A stretch of DNA of 64,000 bases from Euonymus europaeus (taxonomy: Eukaryota > Streptophyta > Magnoliopsida > Celastrales > Celastraceae): NCBI GenBank assembly GCA_963580455.1, contig OY756965.1:3298501-3362500 (forward strand), in the 5' to 3' direction. The notes under the pieces were generated by a model that was not told the origin of the DNA, searched no databases, and saw nothing but the letters and a program-made list of their open reading frames with translations. The position numbers and the translations under genes are program-made. Positions 12,726 to 23,963 of the stretch are shown piece after piece (within the stretch, counting starts at the first letter, position 1; each line of letters opens with the position of its first letter).

Positions 12726-12998
12726 TTGCTGGATGATTTTTGATATTATTTTTTACTTTAGATTTTGGTTTATATTTCTAGATTCATGAATCTTGGAGTT
12801 GTAATTGGTGTCATAGGCTAACAAAATATGTGTTGCATGAATAAATCCGATATTCGTGGAGAATATTCAAAATCCGATGAATATATATGGATTTAGATTA
12901 TTTTTTTATCCATGTTATATAGAAATGAATACATTATTTTTATTTAGGATTGAATATAAATTTTGAGAAATTCAATTCGATGTCATTCTAGTCTCACA

Positions 12999-13794
12999 CC
13001 CTCACCAAAGGTCCAAACTCACCTGGATCTGAAGCCCCTTTCGCTCAAGGTCCATTATCCAGGAAAAAGGCCAAGTAAGCCCAAATGCTCATCTCCCTTC
13101 CGCAGCATCACCTATGGTAAAGCATCTGTGGCATCTCAATTTCTCATTTTGAAAAATATGGGGCCCTCGATGGCCACCCCGCAGAGACGCCCAAACTACT
13201 AGTTACTGAGCCTACAATAAAAAAAATTACAGCAAACTCCAGACACTCATGATATTTTTCCTTTATCACGTTATAAAGTAATAAGGGAATCAAATTTTTT
13301 ACAGTTCCATGTCATCACTAATATCATCAAAATAGGTAAAGTATAAATGTTTGATAAGAATATGAAGAAATTGTAGAAGAAAATCCAATTTCAGTACAAA
13401 ACATATGATGAACTCGGCTTTGATTACCAGGAAATGCAGCTGGAACTAGAGGGACAAACAAGCAAACAATAATAAGTTAAAAGTATTATAATTCACACTT
13501 ACCTCTAATGGATCATTTATGAACCAAAATATACAAGAATGCTGCCACTGGAGAAAACACAAACCTCCAATGCTTATCACTAACGTTAACCTAATGACCA
13601 TAAACAGCTTTACAATTATGTCACCAACATGATGTGGTGTTTCATACAAATAAAATAAATTAGAATGAATAAGAAACAAATTGGCAATAATCCAAAAGCC
13701 CCTTCAAACACAAAACCAATTACATTACAAGCACTCGGCATTCTCCTCCATCTAACTGGAGGGAAGAGCAAGGTTGTATGTTAGAATGAATGAC
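12999..13794. other. Intergenic, including the likely 3' UTR of the BPP-like gene
   Basis: The part next to 13795 is probably the 3' UTR of the minus-strand gene. Positions 13000-13200 are less AT-rich and open for 79 codons on the plus strand, but match no family I know. Confidence 0.4.
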
Positions 13795-16700
13795 TCACAT
13801 TATTGTGCAGTTGCACTTGGATTCCAGCTTTGGAGGCTTTGTATTGTCCATCTTTTTGGGGAGCCCAACATTTCGCATCATAGATTCGTCAACATTCTCA
13901 TCGTTCTCGGCTTTCTTTGAAGGGGTTTTAACATCAGCTTCCAATCGCCTCTGCCTCACTTTCTGGGATGTTGGGCTGCGTCTTGCAATGTTTCTGCCAC
14001 GTTGCTCTTTCTTGCCAGAGTTGAATTTCCCCAATATCGTGACAGTTGGCTGGAAATTTTCTATGGGGTCTGAAGATTCCTTTTCGATTGCTATGGTTGC
14101 AGCCTGATAGGCTAGATCATGAACAATGGAACTGCAGAATAGTATCGTATCTGTTGCTTCTTCGAGTGTCAGGCTCCTTCCCTTGCTTTCTACCTGACAT
14201 TCTACCAATTCGGTTGACGACTCCTCTGCCAAAATTGAAATAAATTTGTCAGGAGCTGAGCTTATAAAAGAAACATCACAAAATCAAGAATTAGCACATT
14301 AAGAAAATGTAGACTGAAGCACACCATGCTGTAAACAGATGCAATTTCTGCTTCACCAACCAAAAAAGACTGATGTAAGACTGCTCAAGTTAACTACGGA
14401 AATACCACTATGTAGAATAGGAAAGTCATGAGCTCGGGATTGTGTGAAATTTGGCAGGGTGACTCGATTTGGCATGGTCATCGAGACCATTGGCTTTGCC
14501 ACTAGCTTTAGTTATTTTGGCCAAATTCCAGTGTTTATGCCTTTAAATTAGCGTTTAATTATTCTTGGAGACTATCCTAATTTTTGCAATTGTTCCCTTG
14601 CAATTTTCATTGTAATTGGGATTCAGGAGTGAAAGAAACCATTTTATCTACACAGAACCCTCCATTGTAATTTCTGGGTCTAGCGAGAGAAAAAAAAGTG
14701 TTGAGTTCTAATGCAAATTACAGTGAGTTTGAAAAGCCTCCAAAATACCACATCATACTCTTCAATCTTATGAAATATGAAGATATAAAGAGATAAAACG
14801 CCTTAGGGAAAGAAGGTATAGATATTCTATTTCATAAAAAATTCAATGATCAGATCAAATCAGAATGCAGAGCAGAAGAACCAACCTGCCGTATCAATAT
14901 CTGAAACAGTGGGGACTAATGGCTCCTGATATTCATTTATTGTGCTCCTGGAATCCGTTGAGAGGTCATCATTCTGTGGAACAGCGGTACTCTGACAACA
15001 ATCCTTGGTTTGTAGTTCAGATAGCGAATCCAAAGTGCTTTGAGCTGGAAATTCTGTAACATCCACAGTATCAAAGCTATGGCTTTGCCTTGCGTTTCCT
15101 GCTCTAGTAGACGACTCAGGAGTGATAGCCAATGCTTCTATATTAGAGGTACTCCTTGCATGATCTGGGAAACCTTCACCGTTTTCATTTAAACCATGGT
15201 CTTCGTAATTTGGAACTGATGCTGCTGCATTGTCCTCTAACGGAGTGCCAACTGAATAAGATATCAATTCCGAGGAAAAAGCATCTGCTGTTCTTTTACT
15301 CCCAGAAAATTCTAACGATATTTCCTCAAGAATTGCCACATCAGAAATATCCACCTCTTTGTTCCCCACAGTAATCAATTTTAAATGAGAAGAAACAGGT
15401 CTTTCATCTGATTCAAACTTCGCATCAGCATCAGAAGCCTCTTCATGTATGCTTGTTGCAAAACCAGGTGCCTGGTAAGCATGTTCTGAAACTCCAGGTA
15501 AAGATAATCCTATACTTTGGGGTTTATTGTTCAAATCAGACCAAGGGTGAACTTTCAAAGCCAACTGCTCTACCTGTCTTGCAGAGCCAAAATCAACAGA
15601 GGATGATGCAGAAGTACTGCCATGCCCAATGGAGCTTCTCAAACTGTTTGTGCTGTATCTTGCATACGAAAGATCATCACGAGGTATGGAAGAGGCAATG
15701 AAAGTCCTGCCTTGAACGATAGACCCCTTGCTACTGCTAGACCGATTCAGCAGTATAGAAATGCCAGCAATTTCTGAAAAATCTACCTTTTCAGAATGGT
15801 CATTATTCTGCTGTGATTGTTGTCCTTCAACTTTATTATCGAGTAGGCTATGACCAACAAACAGTTGTCCCGTTCCCTGCTGGTTAGCAAAACTATGCTC
15901 ATCCCCCTCCACCATAGTCATAGACCTTGCAGGAGAATTTTCTCGTAAGTAAGTCTGGCTATGCTCAAAGTTCGAAGCCTCGCCTTCCTTAACATTCTCT
16001 TCATGCTGGGAAGAAATCATCTCATCCACTTCAGTGACTAGTGATATTGCGTTGGGTACAGTTGTCCGGGGCTCCAATTCATCCAAAACTTCATTTTCTG
16101 CAGAAATCTTCATAAATGGCTCAGCGTCATTAGCAACAGTCCTTAAAATAGTGGCAAGATTGTCTTCCCTACTGCAATCCGGACAAAGATTTATACCATG
16201 TTCCACTGGCTGAGTGGCACGATACCTGCCACCACATCTAGAGCAAAGTTCTGAGCTTTCAAGATTGTAAACTTCGGGATATTCATCCCTGAGATTCAGA
16301 GCATCAGAGGCCGTACTAATTTCTTCATCAATTTTATGGGGGGCAGGCTTATCAGAGTTATCTGGGTCACAATTAATTGCGTGGTCTCTATCATCATCAT
16401 CAACCCCAATGTTAAGTGACCTATCAAAAGTTTGATGCTCCTCATCTTTTGCAAATGCCTCCACCTTATCGAATGCAAATACTTCTTCCGGAGTATCAGG
16501 ATACGGTACTTTCCCGCTTTCATGTGCCAAATCATCCTGAAGGTGATCATTCCCCTCAGTATCAAGTGCAGCACTGGTAGCTTGATCTGAACTTTCATTA
16601 CCGCTGGTCGTTACCGAGGAATTCCTAATCATCATTGATCGATAAGCAGGACTTGCTTTCCCAATATAAAAGGTGGCACTTGGGACACTTGATAAGAGAG

Positions 16701-19281
16701 GCCTGAACATATTCTGTGGACTTTTCCGATTATCCTACACATAAATACCAATTAAGTATAACCGCCAAAAATGTTGACCATGAAATATGAAAAAATATTT
16801 GAGGAGACCAAAAAAAAGATATAAAATATAAGTATCTAACATGATAAGATGTTTCATCATTGCTGTTGCAACACTCTTAAATATCATATTATATGACACA
16901 ATAAGGGGGACATATTGTATGTTTAAGCTTAAACCAGCCTAACATGTAACATAATCTACAAGATGTAGTGTTGCTAAATTAAAATATTTTATAACTCTGA
17001 GGTCAGTTCTTGCTATGCGACATGGTGACTATTCCATAAAAATTTATTTCACATAACACTCATCAATATTTGACTCCTTTTCTTTTTATTATTGTTAATT
17101 TTTAACCTATATTTTTCTGCTGAAAAAACAAACCACCTAAGACCAGTTTTATTTCGTCACTCCTTACGATTATATTGGATCAAACCTATGGGACCTAAGG
17201 AGTGACGAAAGAAAAACTACAAACTATCCTCAGATATATTATGTACTATGTATGAAAATAGATTACATACACCTAAAAAGATTAAACCAATATAGTATAA
17301 AAAGAAGAGAAGAAAAGAAAGAAAAAACACAGATCATGTACACCTTCATCGCCTTTGCCCCAAAATTCAAGAAAAAAAAAGGGGGCACGGTTAGTTGTGC
17401 CGACGCTTATACCAAACAATACTGAGAGCAGACAAACTAATAGAAACCTTGAAACTTTACAATGAACCGCAACTGGATTAAAGATGCACCGACAACATTC
17501 AAACATATTGGGCATCAATTTTTTAGATAGTTGCAAATCCACAATTTAGTCATAAGGAGGAAATTCAAATGAAATACACAACAATATACCAGTTGTCGAA
17601 CTGCAGAGTCGAGGGCTCTTTTTGGAGCAGAATCAGGAGACAATAATTTAGATGACTTCCTTGAGAAACTCGGAGATCTGTTATTTGAAAATAATGGGCC
17701 AACTCTTTTTGAAGCTATGCGATCTAAGCTGCCCACAGGAACTGATTGTAGAGAGTCCACATCATCGTCACCAGATGATACAATAGAACCTCTACTGTGT
17801 GAGCTAAATTGGTCCCGATCATGACTATGTGATGAACTGACACTTCGAGAAGCAGTTGGAGACATTGATTGCCTGCCAACTCTTGATGCTGGCGAGGAAC
17901 CCCTCACATATGATGCTGGCCGATCAGCCAATGAAGTTCGAAGATTGGGGGGAGCCTCTGAGGAGAAACCAGAGATATTGGACTGCCATGCTCTGATTTT
18001 GGGTGAGGCAGAGTTCCCTCGATTTGTCCTTATAGGGGAGGTTCCCCGAACCCCTGTTGCAACCCCGTTACCACTACACCCTGTGCTCATCCTACGTGGA
18101 GTTGGAGTTGAAGACCTTGGAACGTGTGTGGATGGTTTACTTGGGGGAGGTGAAGGCCTTCGCACTGGCGTAGCAGGCCGCAAGTTACGAATTGGACTGG
18201 AATTAGGTGCTGAAGATGGCCTTCCCCTGTTCTGGAATGTGCTATTCCCAGACTGAGGTGAAGGGCTCAAGCACTTTCGACTTTCACTACCCCTGCTGCT
18301 TCTGTAACCCTTCTCCATCTACAAGGATGTACATGTCGTGTATAACAATAAGAAAAAATGAACATCACAAGTGCAATGAAAAGATATTGAGAATACGAGA
18401 AAGCACAAGCACTCAAAGTACTGAGCAGAAGACCAACCGTGGAGGATCTAGACAAGGAAATTGGGTTGCTCCGAACTCTGTCTCTGCTTGCAACATTAAC
18501 TGGTGGTGGCTCATCATCCAGTGAAGGAAAAAGAGGAGTCTCCGGAGGAGTTAATAGCCTATTGAAGTCAACAAGAATGAACATTCAATCAAAACCAATG
18601 CCACAAAAGAATTATTGATACCAATCCAAAAGTGTGATTTTTATTTAATGACTTTGATTCAATTTCAACCCATGGGTACAACTGACCAGCTGCCAATAAT
18701 ACTGCCACAAAACTTAAATAACTGACCAAAGACATTATATTACAGTATCAGAACATATAAGGCAAATGTGAAAACTTTCCTTGGCTATGAGCCTATGAGC
18801 CCACCATTATCTAATATTATCTCTGATCATTGATGGTGATTTCAACTTACAATAATAAACATGACTCACCAATCGTAATCATTCTTTTCCCCATCTGCAT
18901 TAAGTAGTTCACTACTCTCCCCTCGAACAGGGATTGAGATTCCAAGCTTAAAATCTGAAAAGTGTTTCAATTTTGTTGCTGCAATTCATAATTAAAATTG
19001 CAAATATTAATAGCATTGTCAGCAAGAAGAAACAAAAACATTCTATAGTCAATAACAATGTAAAGAGGGCAGTGTAGAAAATTACAAAATGTGTCTTCAA
19101 AATCATCTATTGACTGAAGCAAGAAATCTTCCTTTTCTCTTGACTGCATTTCTTTGAACAACGCAAGATCATCATCTTTCTGTCTAAAGAGTAATCCACT
19201 TTCAAGACTGCGCCCTCGCTTGTGATTATCTACCCTCATCTCTCTCCCAGGAGAGACTCTTGATGCCGGAGAAGGAGGCAT
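13795..19281 (-). CDS. Large Ser/Pro-rich BPP-like protein with Cys4 ribbon and C-terminal CaaX box
   Basis: Six exons on the minus strand: 19281-19086, 18954-18870, 18558-18438, 18318-17590, 16734-14886 and 14225-13795, giving 1136 residues. The start is the ATG opening [14 protein letters not shown]; an upstream in-frame GTG is not used. Family marks are the N-terminal [17 protein letters not shown], then [16 protein letters not shown], then [20 protein letters not shown] Ser/Pro/Arg-rich stretch follows (about 135-375) with [18 protein letters not shown], as in plant basic proline-rich proteins. Some of those bind microtubules; that role here is inference. The acidic C-terminal half contains CSRCGGRY...CPDC (about residue 530), a plausible zinc ribbon, and the protein ends in CNCTIM, a CaaX prenylation motif. 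Most of the chain should be disordered. Splice sites were chosen by frame; the exon 1/2 junction is the least certain. Confidence 0.82.
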
Positions 19282-20162
19282 ATTCCCAACCACAATGCAG
19301 AGTCAAAGATGCTGCCTTAAACTCTTCATACAACCAGTATTCAGACAACCCTTTTGCCAAATCAAGTAGCCTATACTATACATTCGACTAAAACCCACAG
19401 TGGTTGTAAAGCAGAACTCTTCCTCTTAAATATCAAATTTATTCGGTTCTCCACCTTGACATGTTCCGTTAAACAGAAAACCAGCTAAACAGTATGTAGG
19501 GTACTTGGCACAGAAACAAACGAGCAGCTAACTGCACACCTTAATACATTGTATTCGAACTGAAGCAATTTTAACATTGACAATGCGGACGCTCAACGTA
19601 GCTATCTATATAGTATCTAAATCGTGATCACACTGACATACAATCTCAAAACCCTAGATTTTGCAAGTCAACAACCCCAGCAGTGAGAATACAATCACGC
19701 TAGGTCCTAATTCAAGTCAAATTCAACTTAAATCAACCTCCAAGCCTCCTTCAACGATCAAATTACAGACCAACCTAACCTTTTTCCCGATAGAAGGTAA
19801 GGCTAGACTGACAGGCATTCCAAGTCAAAATTCTTCATATGGAGAGTGAGAGCTCGTTGAATGCGATTAAGATCCTGGATTCGAAGAGAGAAAAGTGACG
19901 AAATGCCAATTAGTAAATGAAGAATGTGGCCTTGGATAGAGGGATCTCAAGCAATGAAAATAAGATTGTGTGTGCCGATCGAGACTTCTTGTTGACATGG
20001 ATCGTATTCTCAATTTTCTCGCATTCTCTCTCCATCCAGAAATAGAAAGTGAATTCCGGAGAGCAAACTCGACTTTGCTGTTCTTTGGTGATCAGATTTG
20101 CTTCTTTCATCCGTAGCAAAGCCTTCGTTTCTTCTGTCTCACATTGCTCCTCTCCGCTCTAC

Positions 20163-20196
<34 letters not shown>

Positions 20197-21086
20197 AAGC
20201 CTATGCTTATGGTTGGGAGAGGGGTACGGTTGAGTAAACCTTTGATATAGTTTAATATAGAGTATGTATGTTTGGTAGAGAGCATGTGTAATGACTAAAC
20301 ACGTTTAAGTATATGTAATGGCTAAACACGTCCATAACCATGCAATTTATATGCATGTTTTCAAATCTCTCAGGCTATCAATTTGTTTGGATTTATCACT
20401 ATTATAGTGAGAGTTGTAAAAAGGAGAGGACTACCTCCCTAATGAGAGTTGTAAAAAGAAGAGGGTTATCTCTCTTTATGTAGCTCACCTGTCTATTGGA
20501 CCTCCTTATTTCTGTTGGATATTCCCCTCCTTAGTCTCAAAAAATAAATAAAAATATATGTACGTTTAATAAAAAAAAAGGAAGGGGTTGGAATTCAAAC
20601 TCAAAATTCAAAACTATATATGATTCGCCAATTGAATTATTTAAAATTTATATATTTACGTCTTCTTTGTCTTCTGTTGTAACATTTTCATTTGTTGTAA
20701 TTGTTTGGTTTAATTTATATTGATAACATATATATACTATTCAAAATATTGCGATAAATTATGTATAGAAGTATTGTGCATTTTATAAGCAATTCAAAAT
20801 TAAATTGTTTCATATTTCACATAATTTTCAATAAAGGACATGTTCAATACTTTTTAATTTTAATAAAGAGAAGGGAGTGAGGCTCGAATTCAGAGTTTAA
20901 GATTATATCCAGCTCGTCAATTGAACTATTTGAAATTTCACATGTTCAATACTTAAAATAAAAGATAAATAAATTTTACATATGATTAAAAAATTAACAT
21001 TTTTAAAAGATTAAAATTAATTTATTAAGTATTTAAAAGTTATTACATATTTTATTAAGAAAATTGCCTAAATGGTGTTATATGCA
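19282..21086. other. Upstream region of the BPP-like gene and intergenic DNA
   Basis: Positions 19282-20160 probably hold the 5' UTR, possibly with a leader intron, and the promoter of the minus-strand gene. A 28-base T run lies at 20166-20193. From 20200 the sequence is AT-rich intergenic DNA with two copies of a dispersed repeat. No other gene was seen. Confidence 0.45.
20560..20945 (+). repeat. Dispersed ~80-bp repeat, copies B and C
   Basis: Copies at about 20560-20645 and 20865-20945 share 'gaattca', 'ttcaaaactatat/ttaagattatat' and 'gccaattgaattattt / gtcaattgaactattt'. A third relative is at 3868-3945. The segment between them is AT-rich and unrelated. They may be SINE or LTR fragments; the class is not resolved. 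Confidence 0.4.
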
Positions 21087-21880
21087 TTAATATTAGGGAA
21101 ATATGCCCAGACCCCCCCAAACTATGATGTATGTGCAAATACCCCCCTGAACTAACATAAATGGCAAACAGATCCCCAATATTGAGTTGACCGTTAAAGA
21201 TAACGGTCAACTCTAGGGGGCTATTTGCACAAAACAGAAACTATAGGGGGCTATTTGCACAAAATATAAAATGACTAAATTCAGAACAACAACAATAATC
21301 TTGTCCAGAAACATACTATCATAGTCCTAAAAATCAAAACATAAGAACAATCCCATGTCCAAAAACAAATAGTCACATACATAACAATGAAGCTATCAAA
21401 TCCTACCCAACTATCAAGACAAAAAGATAATGTTGTCTTCAAAATCAGTTTGATCTTCAGTTCAGTCTCGTTTAAAAGGTTTGACAATAGAGATCTTAGG
21501 TCGAGGAGGTCTTTTTCTGGAGTTTTTTTTCCTGGGGTCTTCAAAATCAGTTTGATTCTTGTCTTGCTGCAGCCAGAGCAAGACATGTTCTGACATTATG
21601 TCCTGTTTTGGAACATTTTATACATCTTAGTTGTTCTCCTTTCAATATTGGGGGTCTGTTTGCCATTTACGTTAGTTCAGGGGGGTATTTGCACATACAT
21701 CATAGTTTGGGGGGGTCTGGGCATATTTCCCTTGTTTTTAATCAGGTTTAGTAGAGTTGACCGTTAAAGATAACGGTCAACTCAATATTGGGGGTCTGTT
21801 TGCCATTTATGTTAGTTCAGGGGGGTATTTGCACATACATCATAGTTTAGGGGGGTCTGGGCATATTTCCCTTAATATTA
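21087..21880. mobile_element. Mutator-like element, deletion derivative (family copy 1)
   Basis: The element spans 21096-21871 (776 bp), with TIRs starting GGGAAATATGCCCAGACC. The 9-bp duplication ttaatatta is perfect (21087-21095, 21872-21880). Each end, 21096-21213 and 21754-21871, comprises an 89-bp repeat followed by a perfect 12-bp-arm hairpin (GAGTTGACCGTT, 6-base loop). An extra 89-bp copy of the terminal repeat sits inside the right end at 21643-21731. On the minus strand, directly after it, a transposase-tail fragment with a CCHC zinc knuckle remains. A related element is at 37229-38205. It is non-autonomous: the DDE core is missing. Confidence 0.88.
21547..21639 (-). pseudogene. Remnant of MULE transposase: C-terminal CCHC zinc knuckle
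   Basis: A 31-codon open stretch reads GEQLRCIKCSKTGHNVRTCL.. and ends in TGA. It contains CIKCSKTGHNVRTC, a C-x2-C-x4-H-x4-C knuckle found near the C-terminus of plant MuDR-type (MURA) transposases. The sequence upstream (higher coordinates) is terminal repeat, so everything N-terminal, including the DDE core, has been deleted. The reading ends 33 bp short of another open frame that is probably non-functional. Confidence 0.7.
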
Positions 21881-23963
21881 AAATATAAGGGTATTTCGGG
21901 TATGAAATTTCAAATGCCACACATATGATGCTTCAAAATAGCATTTCAAAATGCAGGAAAATATGCTATTAAAATGTTGGTTTCAAATTTGCAGTGTAGT
22001 AGCATAGGAAAACTCCAAATGTACATAAAGTTGTTGTACATAAACATACATAATATAGTCATCATCCTAGTCAGCGTTCCACATAGAAACTTTATGTATG
22101 TTTAGAATTACCGAGTAGCATATTTGTTATTTTAAAAGTGTGCACCAATAGCAACATCATTGACTACATGGCTTTTGTTATATTGTATTAACATCAATTA
22201 TGACTAAATCATTTAACCAATCATTCGAGGGACCCAATCGGCTAGGATGAATCTTTTCAATGGAATTTCAAATTTGACTCTCCTAATCAACACTCACTCA
22301 TTAGACAGTAGGGAGAGTTTGGTTTGGGAAACAATTTCGTAACTAACATATAATTTATTATATAAGCTGTTTCAAATATTATGTATGTTTGATTCATTTT
22401 TTTGATAATATAAATATCGTGGCTAATTACATATATGGTTATTACTATATTAGTACAATTTAATAAATATTATCATAATAAGAAAAATTTTGAACAATGT
22501 ATTTTGGAAAGTACACGTCATCATGTATGAAAATGACATATATACAACTTTACTTTATTTATTTGTGATTTTGAACAGATTAAAATTAGGTTTAGATTGA
22601 GTGATTTCGGGAGAGAGAAAGATAAGAGAAAAATGTTTTCTCTTAATTCTCTTGTTTGGATAGGTTATAAAAAAATAAAGTGAGAGATTTGGAGAAAATT
22701 GGGGGAAAAGTTATCTAATTTTTTTGTTAAAATGATTCCTCTTTGAGATGAGGTCATCTGGAGAGAAGGAAAAGTAAAATTAATTTATTTATAAGTGAAA
22801 GATCTATTTTGTTATTGTATTTAATACTTAAACTTAAAAATAAGGAAAATGATATGTACCAAATATTATAGAAACCCATGGTAGTTTATATCCAATTATT
22901 TTATTAATTTCTCTATTGTAATTAATTATTCTACTGTCTTAATCAATATGCTGAGCATTTATTTGATTTTATGATTTTATTATAATTAATTATTAGTCTG
23001 TTATGGTTTAACGAATATGTTCTCCCAAGAATTTAACACTTATTATTCAGTTTATAACATATAAATCTAATACACAAGCATGCTAGAGTTTAGCGAATAT
23101 GTTCTCCTTAGATTTAATACTCATTGTTTAGGTTATAGTATGAAAATTCAATACACGAATCTGTTAGAGTTTATCGAATCTGTTTCTCTTGAAATTTAAC
23201 ACTTATTACCATCTTAAAATATGAGTTATTTATCATTACGCTAAAAATAAGGATAAATTAGTAAATTATATCATTTTTTTACTTTCTTTTCTCTCATGAT
23301 TTTTTTTTTGCTGGTTATGAAGGATGTCTGTTACTAACAAACTGATAATTGATCTACTAAAAGTTTTTTAACATTATTAATCTACTAAAAGTCACACCAA
23401 AAGAATCGGCGATAACAAGAGAAATGACAAATTTATTCATTTATTTTTTAACATATATAAACATGAGAAAATAAAATATTATATATTCTCTTTTCCTTGC
23501 CTTAATGAATTTCCCTTCCCTTCCCTTCCCTCCGCTCCCCCAATCCAAACACCCCTTAGTAAACAAACTCTATAAAAAAAACAGATTAGTTAATCAAGGG
23601 ATAAAATCTTCCACTTGACCAAAACAATTGGATTTTATTCCCAAATCTGGACCTAACCTAAGATTTGAAGTTCATCAATTATTGTGTGGATGGATTTAAA
23701 ATAATAAAAAATCAAACAATATAATATGCAAAATTAAGTAGTTATTTTTGTCTGATGGTAGATTATTGTATGGATGTTTTTGAAATAATACATATATATA
23801 TATATATATATAAATTGTGATATCCCAAATTAGTTATTTTCGTGTAATGTTAGATAATTGTGACAACAATATCATGATAAATGATAACTTACTACAAGAC
23901 TTATTGAGATTAAAAAAAAAAACTACATACAGAAACTAGGGATTGAGAAGCATATAATCGGGT
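21881..23963. other. AT-rich intergenic DNA
   Basis: No gene. It contains a tandem repeat at 22998-23210 (annotated separately), several poly-A/T tracts and an (AT)n run around 23791-23812. It reaches the left LTR of the Athila-type element. Confidence 0.5.
22998..23210 (+). repeat. ~81-bp tandem repeat, about 2.6 copies
   Basis: Units at about 22998-23079, 23080-23160 and a partial unit from 23161 share 'gtttarcgaatatgttctc', a 'tttaacacttatt' segment and an 'aatacacraatctgttag' end. Units are diverged by several substitutions, so the array is old. No coding frame runs through it. Confidence 0.6.

Larger units (their letters stand above)
11427..12998. mobile_element. hAT-type non-autonomous element carrying a nested insertion
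   Basis: The element spans 11435-12990. It starts TAGAGATGGTAAATT and ends ..TCGATGTCATTCTA, so both termini read TAGA-R-ATG-like inward. The flanks gtctcacg (11427-11434) and gtctcaca (12991-12998) form an 8-bp duplication with one mismatch. An 8-bp duplication with TAGRG-type ends is typical of plant hAT elements. No transposase reading frame is visible. The interior holds a second hAT-like element (11792-12176) and a minisatellite (12238-12725). Subterminal sequence on both sides is rich in 'atatggat' and 'aatccgat' words, as in many hAT MITEs. Confidence 0.6.

Noticed and set aside
17282..17542. Additional exon of the BPP-like gene (frame with MPNMFECC)
   Set aside because: The family sequence continues directly from RQL at 17590 to [10 protein letters not shown] at 16734; the intervening frame has no family similarity.
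21281..21586. 101-codon frame inside MULE copy 1
   Set aside because: It is out of frame with the CCHC knuckle, and similar stretches in copy 2 carry stops; probably a remnant or chance.
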